Positions 15,308 through 22,089 of a stretch of 37,475 nt of DNA are shown piece after piece. Location: assembly GCA_910579135.1 (NCBI GenBank), contig CAJTTM010000022.1, positions 1 to 37,475 on the forward strand, read 5' to 3'. The stretch's first letter is position 1, and each line of letters starts with the position of its first letter. The notes below the pieces were generated by a model. The model did not search any database and was not told the DNA's origin. It saw only the letters and a list, made by a program, of their open reading frames with translations. The position numbers were made by a program, and so were the translations under genes. The stretch is from an uncultured Erysipelotrichales bacterium (GTDB lineage Bacteria; Bacillota_I; Bacilli_A; Erysipelotrichales; Coprobacillaceae).

Positions 15308-15325
15308 GATAATTAGGTGATAAAG

Positions 15326-16099
15326 ATGAAAAGAATAGCAATTATATGTAGAGAAGATAAAGCTTCCTATCGATTAAAGGATATTATTTTAAGAGAATTA
15401 AAAAATGATATGATATATGACGAAGAACATCCTGATTTAGTGATTAGTGTTGGTGGGGATGGAACTATGCTTTCTTGTATACATAAATATATTAATCAAT
15501 TAGATAGTGTTTATTTTGTAGGACTTCATACAGGGACTTTAGGTTTTTATACAGATTATCGTAAAGAAGAATATATGGAACTTATTGAAGGAATTAAATC
15601 TGATAAAGGAACTGTTTTAGAGAGGTATTTATTAAAAGTTCATTATGGAGATAAAGAATCTTTAGCTTTAAATGAAGTAAGAATAGAAAATAATGTACAT
15701 TCTTTAGTGTTAGATGTATTTATTGATGAAGAACATTTAGAAACCTTTAGAGGAAATGGATTATGTGTTTCTACTGATTCTGGATCAACAGCTTATAATC
15801 GTTCTTTGGGAGGGGCTATTATCTATCCTGGAGTGAAGTTAATGCAACTATCAGAAATTGCTGGTATTCATCATAATGCTTATCGTTCATTAGATTCTAG
15901 TTTGATTTTAGATGATCGTCATAAAATATGTGTTCATTCTCTTAATTTCTCTAATGCTATTCTAGGTATTGATAATGAAGTTCATGAATTAAAAGATATT
16001 AATCAATTAGAAATTGAAGTCAGTGATAAATGTGCAAGGTTTATTCAGTTTAAACCATTATCTTTTATTAAAAGGGTAAAAAGAGCGTTTATTAAATGA
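15326..16099 (+). CDS. nadK: NAD kinase
   Basis: 257 residues from ATG 15326 (AGGTGAT upstream; an in-frame GTG at 15317 lies in that site). It phosphorylates NAD to NADP. The GGDGT motif occurs in LVISVGGDGTMLSCIH, followed by GLHTGTLGFYTDY, LNEVRIEN, and the second motif FRGNGLCVSTDSGSTAYNRSLGGAII. Length and order fit the short Firmicute enzyme. Its TGA overlaps the next ATG (ATGA), so it should be translationally coupled to the pseudouridine synthase, as in Bacillus yjbN-yjbO. Confidence 0.93.
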   Translation: MKRIAIICREDKASYRLKDIILRELKNDMIYDEEHPDLVISVGGDGTMLSCIHKYINQLDSVYFVGLHTGTLGFYTDYRKEEYMELIEGIKSDKGTVLERYLLKVHYGDKESLALNEVRIENNVHSLVLDVFIDEEHLETFRGNGLCVSTDSGSTAYNRSLGGAIIYPGVKLMQLSEIAGIHHNAYRSLDSSLILDDRHKICVHSLNFSNAILGIDNEVHELKDINQLEIEVSDKCARFIQFKPLSFIKRVKRAFIK

Positions 16100-16908
16100 G
16101 AAAAGAATATGTTGTTAGTTATGAGGAAGATGGTTTAAAAGTCCTTGATTTTGCGTATTTAAAAGGTATTAATAAGAGAGCGCTTAAAGATATAAAAATG
16201 AAAGGTGATATTCTTATTAATAATGTACATGTAACAGTTATTGATAAAGTAAAATATAATGATAAAATTGTTTTTTGTTATCCTAAGGAAGAAAGTTTAG
16301 TTGAACCGTGGGATAAAGAATTAAAGATTGTTTATGAAGATGATTATTTGCTTGTGATTGATAAACCTCAAGGGATTGCTTGTATTCCTACAAGAGGGCA
16401 TCGTTTTCATACAATTGCGAATGCTATTATGTCTTATTATCAAAAGAATCATATAGAAGCTGCTATTCATTTAGTTAATCGTTTAGATAAAGATACATCA
16501 GGTTTAATGATTATTGCAAAATATCGAGATATACATTATACTTTTTCAAAAAATATAAAACATATTCAAAGAATATATCATGCTCATGTTGAAGGAATTG
16601 TAAGTGAAGGAACCATTGATTTGCCTATTTTAAAAGAAGAAAAGAAAATGAAAAGAATTATTGATGAAGAAGGAAAACCATCAATAACTCATTATCAGCT
16701 TATTCAATCTTACGATAATTATAGTTTAGTAAAATGTGTTTTAGAAACAGGAAGGACTCATCAAATTAGAGTTCATATGGCAGCTATTGGTCATCCATTA
16801 GTTGGGGATGTATTATATGGAGGAAAAGAAGGAGAGTTCTATTTAGAAAGTATAGAAGTTTCGTTTGTTCATCCAGTTACTGGTAAAAATATTTGTATCA
16901 AAAAATAG
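16096..16908 (+). CDS. RluA/RluD family pseudouridine synthase (YjbO-like)
   Basis: 270 residues. An N-terminal S4-like RNA-binding part (VLDFAYLKGINKRALKDIKMKGDILINNV) precedes the catalytic domain. That domain has IVYEDDYLLVIDKPQGIACIPT, the motif HLVNRLDKDTSGLMII with the catalytic Asp, and ETGRTHQIRVHMAAIGHPLVGDVLYGG. It should isomerise uridine in rRNA or tRNA; the target position cannot be read from the sequence. It overlaps nadK by 4 bases and ends in a hairpin shared with the convergent rodA-like gene. Confidence 0.92.
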   Translation: MRKEYVVSYEEDGLKVLDFAYLKGINKRALKDIKMKGDILINNVHVTVIDKVKYNDKIVFCYPKEESLVEPWDKELKIVYEDDYLLVIDKPQGIACIPTRGHRFHTIANAIMSYYQKNHIEAAIHLVNRLDKDTSGLMIIAKYRDIHYTFSKNIKHIQRIYHAHVEGIVSEGTIDLPILKEEKKMKRIIDEEGKPSITHYQLIQSYDNYSLVKCVLETGRTHQIRVHMAAIGHPLVGDVLYGGKEGEFYLESIEVSFVHPVTGKNICIKK

Positions 16909-16929
16909 GAACGCTATGTTCCTATTTTT
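16901..16929. terminator. Bidirectional terminator
   Basis: Perfect 12-bp stem AAAAATAGGAAC / GTTCCTATTTTT with a 5-nt loop. The pseudouridine synthase TAG is in the left arm and the rodA-like TAA starts at the right edge. Confidence 0.88.
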
Positions 16930-18133
16930 AATGTTGTGTACTTTTAACGAGATTGTTTTGACGTTCTATATCAAAAAACATTCCTATTGCAATCATATAA
17001 GATAATAGTGATGAACCACCATAGGAGATAAATGGAAGTGTTATACCAGTGATTGGGAACAATCCTAGAATCATTCCAATATTCCATACTTGTTGGAATA
17101 ACAATAAACCAAAGATTCCCATTGTAAAATATTTATCTCTTGTATTAGAGGATTCTAGACCTATTTTTAATAGAGTCACATCTAAAAGAACAATTAATGA
17201 TATTGTAATTAATCCACCTATAAAACCATAATCAGTTGCAATGACTGCAAAGATAAAATCTGTTTGAGCTTCAGGAAAAACTTTGACAACAGCTTGAAAA
17301 CCATGTCCTAGCCATCCAGCACTACCGTAAGATAATAGTGAATAGAAGAGTTGATATCCTTGGTTTCCAATTGTTCCTTCTGGGTCTATCCAACCATATA
17401 TACGAGCTAATTTATGACCTGAAATAATCTTTGTAAAGATATCATGTTGGAATATAAATAAATATGTAGCTAATCCTAAAATTAATAAGACAACTATACC
17501 TAATAATAAAAACCATTCTTTTCTTAATGCGCTTGAATATACAACAAAGAAAATTCCAACTAAAATAATTAAAACAACACCAGTATCATTTTGTAGATAA
17601 ATTAATACGATTGGTGGAATAATGATTTTTAACACATCTAAAAGATAATCAACTTCACCTTGGAAAGTACGAATCAACATATTTTCATTATGTTCTTTTG
17701 TGATTTTTGCTAAATAAATCACAATAACAATTTTAATGAACTCAGAAGGTTGAAAATTAAATCCAGGTAAATTAAACCAAGATGTGGCTCCACCAACACT
17801 ATGGGCTCGTGGTATAAGATGTCTAGTGCCTGCCCATCCTAATAAACGATAGGCAACAATGTGGTCAAATGCTAGTAATACAAGCAAAATGATAAAAATA
17901 ATATAAATAAGTTTGATATGATTATAAATAGAATCATTTCCTAAATAGAATATAACAAAAATCATACCAGCAGATAAAATATAGAAAATAAGCTGTTTTA
18001 ACCATAATGTATTAGGTGAAGCGACTTTAGTTATTAATGGTGCTGCATTTAAAATAGCAAAGCAACTTAATAGGCAAAGTAAACTAATTATAATTAATAA
18101 GGGATGATCATTAAAAATTTTTTTGATATTCAA
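16928..18133 (-). CDS. FtsW/RodA/SpoVE family peptidoglycan glycosyltransferase
   Basis: 401 residues, about ten membrane segments. SEDS polymerases build glycan strands from lipid II together with a class B PBP. Visible motifs are GATSWFNLPGFNFQPSEFIKI, QNDTGVVLI, the periplasmic loop PEAQTDFIFAVIATDYGFIGG, and PITGITLPFISYGGSSLL. Layout and length favour RodA (elongation) over FtsW, but the two are hard to separate. The start is TTG at 18133 with GGAG 9 bases upstream. The promoter overlaps a 14-bp palindrome at 18171-18184. Confidence 0.9.
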   Translation of the reverse strand: MNIKKIFNDHPLLIIISLLCLLSCFAILNAAPLITKVASPNTLWLKQLIFYILSAGMIFVIFYLGNDSIYNHIKLIYIIFIILLVLLAFDHIVAYRLLGWAGTRHLIPRAHSVGGATSWFNLPGFNFQPSEFIKIVIVIYLAKITKEHNENMLIRTFQGEVDYLLDVLKIIIPPIVLIYLQNDTGVVLIILVGIFFVVYSSALRKEWFLLLGIVVLLILGLATYLFIFQHDIFTKIISGHKLARIYGWIDPEGTIGNQGYQLFYSLLSYGSAGWLGHGFQAVVKVFPEAQTDFIFAVIATDYGFIGGLITISLIVLLDVTLLKIGLESSNTRDKYFTMGIFGLLLFQQVWNIGMILGLFPITGITLPFISYGGSSLLSYMIAIGMFFDIERQNNLVKSTQH

Positions 18134-18170
18134 TATTGAGATCTCCTTTCTATTTTCTTTTTTCTTTCTT

Positions 18171-18201
18171 TATAGTATACTATATTTTATAAATACTTCA
18201 A
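18171..18201 (-). promoter_or_regulatory. rodA-like promoter overlapping a perfect palindrome
   Basis: Minus-strand TTGAAG (18201-18196), 16-bp spacer, TATACT (18179-18174). The -10 lies inside the perfect palindrome TATAGTATACTATA (18171-18184), which also gives a TATACT on the plus strand toward the EIIB-like gene. It may be an operator or simply a two-way -10. Confidence 0.55.
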
Positions 18202-18220
18202 ATAAAAAGGATGTGAAATA

Positions 18221-18571
18221 ATGGATTTAATGACAATTTTAATAGGTTTAGCAGTTTTGGTTGTGATGTTACTATGTTATTATGGTTTTATATCATTTGT
18301 AAAAAGAAAACCTGCAAAAGAAATTATTGAATCACAAGTCGATATAAAAAAACTTGTAGATGCTTTAGGTGGAGAGGATAATATTATAGAGAGTAATCAC
18401 TCTCATTCAAAGTTATCAGTTCATTTAAAAGATTCTACATTAACGAATGTGGATGTGATTAGAGAACTTGGAGCAAGTGGTATTGTTGAGGGTAAGGATT
18501 CTTTTTCTATGATTTTCGGTAAAGTATCGGAAGCTATTGATAAAGATTTACATAATTATCTTAATCTGTAA
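18221..18571 (+). CDS. Membrane-anchored PTS EIIB-like protein without the phosphocysteine
   Basis: 116 residues. One N-terminal membrane helix (ILIGLAVLVVMLLCYYGFISF) is followed by a basic stretch and a domain matching the glucose-type EIIB: VDALGGEDNIIESN...LSVHLKD...ELGASGIVEGKDSFSMIFGKVSEAI. In active EIIB the loop reads 'DACxTRLRV' with the phosphorylated Cys. Here it is NHSHSKLSV, so the Cys position is Ser61 and the Arg is absent too. It cannot accept phosphate in the usual way, and a structural or sensory role is inferred. It stands alone, not beside an EIIC gene, between rodA and pfl. Confidence 0.75.
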   Translation: MDLMTILIGLAVLVVMLLCYYGFISFVKRKPAKEIIESQVDIKKLVDALGGEDNIIESNHSHSKLSVHLKDSTLTNVDVIRELGASGIVEGKDSFSMIFGKVSEAIDKDLHNYLNL

Positions 18572-18593
18572 GTGGAGTTTTTCCACTTTTTTT
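18570..18593 (+). terminator. Intrinsic terminator of the EIIB-like gene
   Basis: AAGTGGA(gtttt)TCCACTT followed by a T run. The stop codon is at the left edge. Confidence 0.8.
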
Positions 18594-18623
18594 CTTTTTA
18601 TTCAAAAAAATATGGCATATTCA

Positions 18624-18652
18624 TTGCTTAGATTTTTTAAGAATGTTATAAT
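18624..18652 (+). promoter_or_regulatory. Promoter of the split pfl operon
   Basis: TTGCTT (18624-18629), 17-bp spacer, TATAAT (18647-18652) with TGT directly before it (extended -10). This strong promoter fits a highly expressed fermentation enzyme. Confidence 0.75.
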
Positions 18653-18684
18653 GAACTCGAAATAAAATTACAGGGGGTTAAAAA

Positions 18685-20751
18685 ATGACTTTTAAACAAA
18701 GATGGAATGATGCCTGGGATGGTTTCCAAGCGGGTAAATGGAATAAAGAAGTTAATTTAAGAGATTTCATTCAATTAAATTACACACCATATGATGGTGA
18801 TGATAGCTTCTTAGCTGGTCCTACTCAAGCAACTAAGGATTTATGGGATATTGTAATGGATTTATCTAAGAAAGAAAGAGAAGCTGGTGGAGTTTTAGAT
18901 ATGGATACTAAAACTGTATCTACTTTAACTTCTCATGATGCAGGATATTTAGATAGGTCTAAAGAAAAGATCGTAGGTGTACAAACTGATAAACCTTTTA
19001 AGAGATCTTTACAACCTTTTGGTGGTATCCGTATTGCTGAACAAGCGTGTGCTACAAATGGTTATAGTGTTGATCCTGAAATTTCATATATTTTTAGAGA
19101 ATATAGAAAAACTCATAACCAAGGTGTTTTTGATGTTTATACACCAGAAATTAGAGCTTGTCGTTCAGCTCATATTATCACTGGTTTACCAGATGGTTAT
19201 GGACGTGGACGTATTATTGGTGACTACAGAAGAGTTGCTTTATATGGTGTAGATAAGTTGATTGAAGATAAAAAAGAACAATTAGCAACTTCTCAAACAA
19301 GAATGACTTCAAGAGTTATTCAATTACGTGAAGAATTATCTGAACAAATTAGAGCTTTAAGTGATTTAAAAGAAATGGCTGCTAAATATGGTTTTGATAT
19401 TTCTAAACCAGCTACCAATGCACAAGAAGCTATTCAATGGGTATATTTTGGATATTTAGGTGCTGTTAAAGAACAAAATGGTGCTGCAATGTCATTAGGT
19501 AGAACTTCTACTTTCATTGATATTTATGTGGAAAGAGATTTAAAGAATGGAGTCTTTACTGAAGAACAAATCCAAGAGTTTATTGATCACTTTATCATGA
19601 AATTAAGAATTGTAAAATTCGCAAGAACTCCAGAATACAACTCAATTTTCGCAGGAGATCCTACTTGGGTTACTGAATCAATTGGTGGTGTTGGTGTTGA
19701 TGGACGTCATATGGTTACTAAGAGTTCATTTAGATATTTACATACTTTAGAAAACTTAGGAACTGCACCAGAACCAAACTTAACAGTTTTATGGTCAACT
19801 CGTTTACCTAAAAACTTCAAGTTATTCTGTGCTAAAACATCTATTAATACTTCATCAATTCAATATGAAAATGATGATTTAATGAGAGTCACTCATGGTG
19901 ATGACTACGCTATTGCATGTTGTGTATCTTCAATGAGAGTTGGTAAAGAAATGCAATTCTTCGGTGCACGTGCTAACTTAGCTAAATGTTTATTATACGC
20001 TATCAATGGTGGTGTTGATGAAAAATCTAAGAAACAAGTTGGTCCTAAATATCGTCCAGTTGAAGGTGATTATTTAGATTATGATGATGTAATTTCTAAA
20101 TATACAGATATGATGGCATGGCTTGCTAAAGTTTATGTTAATGCATTAAATATTATCCATTATATGCATGATAAATATGCTTATGAAAAATTACAAATGG
20201 CATTACATGATAGAGAAGTAAGACGTTACTTTGCGACTGGTATTGCTGGTTTATCAGTAGTTGCTGATTCTTTATCAGCTATTAAATATGCTAAAGTTAA
20301 ATGTATTAGAGATGAAGATGGTATTGTTGTAGATTATGAAGTAGAAGGGGATTTCCCTAAATATGGTAATGATGATGACCGTGTAGATGATATTGCTGCT
20401 TGGTTAGTAGAAACTTTCATGGCTATGGTTCGTTCTCATCATACATATAGAGATTCTTATCCAACAACTTCAATCTTAACAATTACATCAAACGTTGTAT
20501 ATGGTAATGCAACTGGATCAACTCCAGATGGAAGAAAAGGTGGACAACCATTTGCTCCAGGTGCTAACCCAATGCATGGTAGAGATACTCAAGGTGCTAT
20601 CTCATCATTATCTTCTGTATCTAAATTACCATTCAAAGATGCTCAAGATGGTATTTCAAATACATTCTCAATTTTACCTGGTGCTTTAGGTAAAGATGAT
20701 CAGATATTTGCAGGAGATATTGATATTGATTTAGGAGATATTGATCAATAG
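18685..20751 (+). CDS. pflB: Pyruvate formate-lyase core lacking the glycyl-radical domain
   Basis: 688 residues. PFL converts pyruvate and CoA to acetyl-CoA and formate. The core is well conserved: GIRIAEQACATNGY, GLPDGYGRGRIIGDYRRVALYG, the catalytic pair in YAIACCVSSMRVGKEMQFFGARANLAK (Cys412-Cys413), and TGSTPDGRKGGQPFAPGANPMHGRD. Normal PFL (about 740-760 residues) continues after LPGALGKDD for some 80 residues into the RVSGY glycyl-radical domain. Here the chain instead ends in an acidic tail rich in Asp-Ile (16 residues after GKDD), closed by TAG 20749-20751. The missing domain is encoded by a separate gene 235 bases downstream. There is no frameshift signature: downstream genes have their own ribosome sites. 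GGGGG lies 6 to 7 bases before the ATG. Confidence 0.93.
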   Translation: MTFKQRWNDAWDGFQAGKWNKEVNLRDFIQLNYTPYDGDDSFLAGPTQATKDLWDIVMDLSKKEREAGGVLDMDTKTVSTLTSHDAGYLDRSKEKIVGVQTDKPFKRSLQPFGGIRIAEQACATNGYSVDPEISYIFREYRKTHNQGVFDVYTPEIRACRSAHIITGLPDGYGRGRIIGDYRRVALYGVDKLIEDKKEQLATSQTRMTSRVIQLREELSEQIRALSDLKEMAAKYGFDISKPATNAQEAIQWVYFGYLGAVKEQNGAAMSLGRTSTFIDIYVERDLKNGVFTEEQIQEFIDHFIMKLRIVKFARTPEYNSIFAGDPTWVTESIGGVGVDGRHMVTKSSFRYLHTLENLGTAPEPNLTVLWSTRLPKNFKLFCAKTSINTSSIQYENDDLMRVTHGDDYAIACCVSSMRVGKEMQFFGARANLAKCLLYAINGGVDEKSKKQVGPKYRPVEGDYLDYDDVISKYTDMMAWLAKVYVNALNIIHYMHDKYAYEKLQMALHDREVRRYFATGIAGLSVVADSLSAIKYAKVKCIRDEDGIVVDYEVEGDFPKYGNDDDRVDDIAAWLVETFMAMVRSHHTYRDSYPTTSILTITSNVVYGNATGSTPDGRKGGQPFAPGANPMHGRDTQGAISSLSSVSKLPFKDAQDGISNTFSILPGALGKDDQIFAGDIDIDLGDIDQ

Positions 20752-20764
20752 GAAGTGAATTAAT

Positions 20765-20962
20765 ATGCCTACAGATAAAGAAATAGAAGATTTAATGAAT
20801 ATGTTAGATTCTCGTATGAGTTCAGGTTCTGGACATATAAATGTTCAAGTTAATGATAAATCTGAACTTAAGATAGATGATGTAACAGTTGTATCAAAAA
20901 TGGATTGTGATTTAGGGGATACAGCATGTAAGATTCCTAATCTTCCAGAGTATGATGATTAA
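20765..20962 (+). CDS. 65-residue paralog of the glycyl-radical domain N-terminal half, no radical loop
   Basis: Not a family I can name. Residues ~5-37 (KEIEDLMNMLDSRMSSGSGHINVQVNDKSEL) align with residues ~5-36 of the next gene (KQQEENLVAMLDAYAEKGGHHLNVNVLNKDTL) at about 13 identical positions, including MLD, H-NV-V and K. The rest differs: the YPQLTIRVSGY part is absent, and the tail VVSKMDCDLGDTACKIPNLPEYDD holds two cysteines (48, 55) and an acidic end like that of the PFL core. It sits 13 bases after the core gene with a ribosome site (AGGAAGTG). Likely origin is a duplication of the radical domain. It may be a placeholder or chaperone for the radical-domain site (inference). Confidence 0.75.
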   Translation: MPTDKEIEDLMNMLDSRMSSGSGHINVQVNDKSELKIDDVTVVSKMDCDLGDTACKIPNLPEYDD

Positions 20963-20985
20963 TGAAGAATGGAAAGGAGATTATT

Positions 20986-21228
20986 ATGTCAGTTAGTAAA
21001 CAACAAGAAGAAAATTTAGTTGCTATGTTAGATGCTTATGCTGAAAAAGGAGGGCATCATTTAAATGTTAATGTTTTAAATAAAGATACTCTTTTAGATG
21101 CACAAAAACATCCTGAAAAATATCCACAATTAACTATTCGTGTTTCTGGATATGCAGTTAATTTCATTAAATTAACTAAACAACAACAAGATGATGTTAT
21201 TTCAAGAACATTCCATCAAAGTATGTAA
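20986..21228 (+). CDS. grcA: Stand-alone glycyl-radical subunit of pyruvate formate-lyase (GrcA-like)
   Basis: 80 residues from ATG 20986. AAGGAG at 20974-20979 sets this start over an in-frame ATG at 20962. The whole protein equals the C-terminal domain of PFL: GGHHLNVNVLNKDTLLDA, then HPEKYPQLTIRVSGYAVNF with the radical Gly55, then LTKQQQDDVISRTFHQSM. Escherichia coli GrcA (YfiD) and a phage T4 protein are stand-alone versions that rescue oxygen-cleaved PFL. Here it is the only glycyl-radical domain next to a PFL core that has none, so it should be an obligate subunit. PflA downstream would install the radical. Ends at a UUCG-loop terminator. Confidence 0.92.
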   Translation: MSVSKQQEENLVAMLDAYAEKGGHHLNVNVLNKDTLLDAQKHPEKYPQLTIRVSGYAVNFIKLTKQQQDDVISRTFHQSM

Positions 21229-21230
21229 TG

Positions 21231-21256
21231 AAAGAACCTTCGGGTTCTTTTTTTAT
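21231..21256 (+). terminator. Intrinsic terminator with TTCG loop
   Basis: AAAGAACC(TTCG)GGTTCTTT followed by a T run. It separates the split pfl operon from pflA. Confidence 0.88.
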
Positions 21257-21277
21257 TTTGAAAAGATAATATATATG

Positions 21278-21306
21278 TTTATTGATGTTTCATTTTATGA
21301 TAAAAT
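21278..21306 (+). promoter_or_regulatory. Probable promoter of pflA
   Basis: TTTATT (21278-21283), 17-bp spacer, TAAAAT (21301-21306) preceded by TGA (extended -10). Confidence 0.55.
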
Positions 21307-21327
21307 GTATTTAGTGAGGTGTTTACG

Positions 21328-22089
21328 ATGAAAGGATATGTGCATTCAATTGAGTCTTGTGGAACTGTAGATGGTCCAGGATTACGTTTTGTAGTATTTA
21401 CACAAGGTTGTCCAATGCGTTGTTTATATTGTCATAATCCAGATACATGGACATTGAATAAAGGTACTCAGATGTCAGTTGATGAAATTATGCAAGAATT
21501 CAATAAGAAGAAGAACTTTTATAAAAATGGAGGAATCACATGTACTGGTGGTGAACCAATGATGCAAATGGATTTCATTACAGAATTATTTGAAACATGT
21601 CATTTACAAAATGTACATACTTGTTTAGATACTTCAGGAATTGTTTTTAATGAAAATCCAGATTTTTTAAAGAAGTTAGATCGTTTGTTAAAAGTTACTG
21701 ATTTAGTTATGTTGGATATAAAGCATATTGATCCAAAGGAACATATAAAATTAACAGCACAAAAAAATGAAAATATTTTAAAGTTTGCTAGATATATTGA
21801 TAGTCAAAATATTGAAATATGGATTCGTCACGTTGTTGTTCCTGGTATTACTCAAAATGATACTTATTTATATCAATTAGGTGAATTCATTGGAACTTTA
21901 AAGAATTTAAAAGCGTTAGATGTTTTGCCTTATCATACAATGGGTGTTGTTAAATATGAGAATTTAAATATGGACTATCCTTTAAAAGGGGTAAAACCTT
22001 TAGAAAAAGAAGATGCTATAGCTGCTAGAGAAAAGATTAAAGAAGGTATGAGAGCAGCTCGTAAAAAAATGAAGGAGGAAATAAAATGA
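21328..22089 (+). CDS. pflA: Pyruvate formate-lyase activating enzyme
   Basis: 253 residues from ATG 21328; an upstream in-frame GTG lies within the TGAGGTG ribosome site. This radical SAM enzyme abstracts hydrogen from the PFL glycine. Cys28-X3-Cys32-X2-Cys35 (GCPMRCLYCHNPDTW) binds the 4Fe-4S cluster. GGITCTGGEPMMQ is the SAM-binding GGE motif, followed by DTSG, LVMLDIKH and IRHVVVPGIT. Full length. Its substrate here is presumably the separate 80-residue subunit docked on the core. Its TGA overlaps the next ATG (ATGA). Confidence 0.95.
   Translation: MKGYVHSIESCGTVDGPGLRFVVFTQGCPMRCLYCHNPDTWTLNKGTQMSVDEIMQEFNKKKNFYKNGGITCTGGEPMMQMDFITELFETCHLQNVHTCLDTSGIVFNENPDFLKKLDRLLKVTDLVMLDIKHIDPKEHIKLTAQKNENILKFARYIDSQNIEIWIRHVVVPGITQNDTYLYQLGEFIGTLKNLKALDVLPYHTMGVVKYENLNMDYPLKGVKPLEKEDAIAAREKIKEGMRAARKKMKEEIK

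Noticed and set aside
18977..19252. Open frames inside pflB in another frame
   Set aside because: They are shadows of the strongly conserved PFL reading frame.
18685..21228. Split PFL as a sequencing frameshift
   Set aside because: More than 200 bases and a separate gene with its own ribosome site lie between the core stop and the radical domain, and the core has a distinct acidic tail; a single indel cannot explain this.
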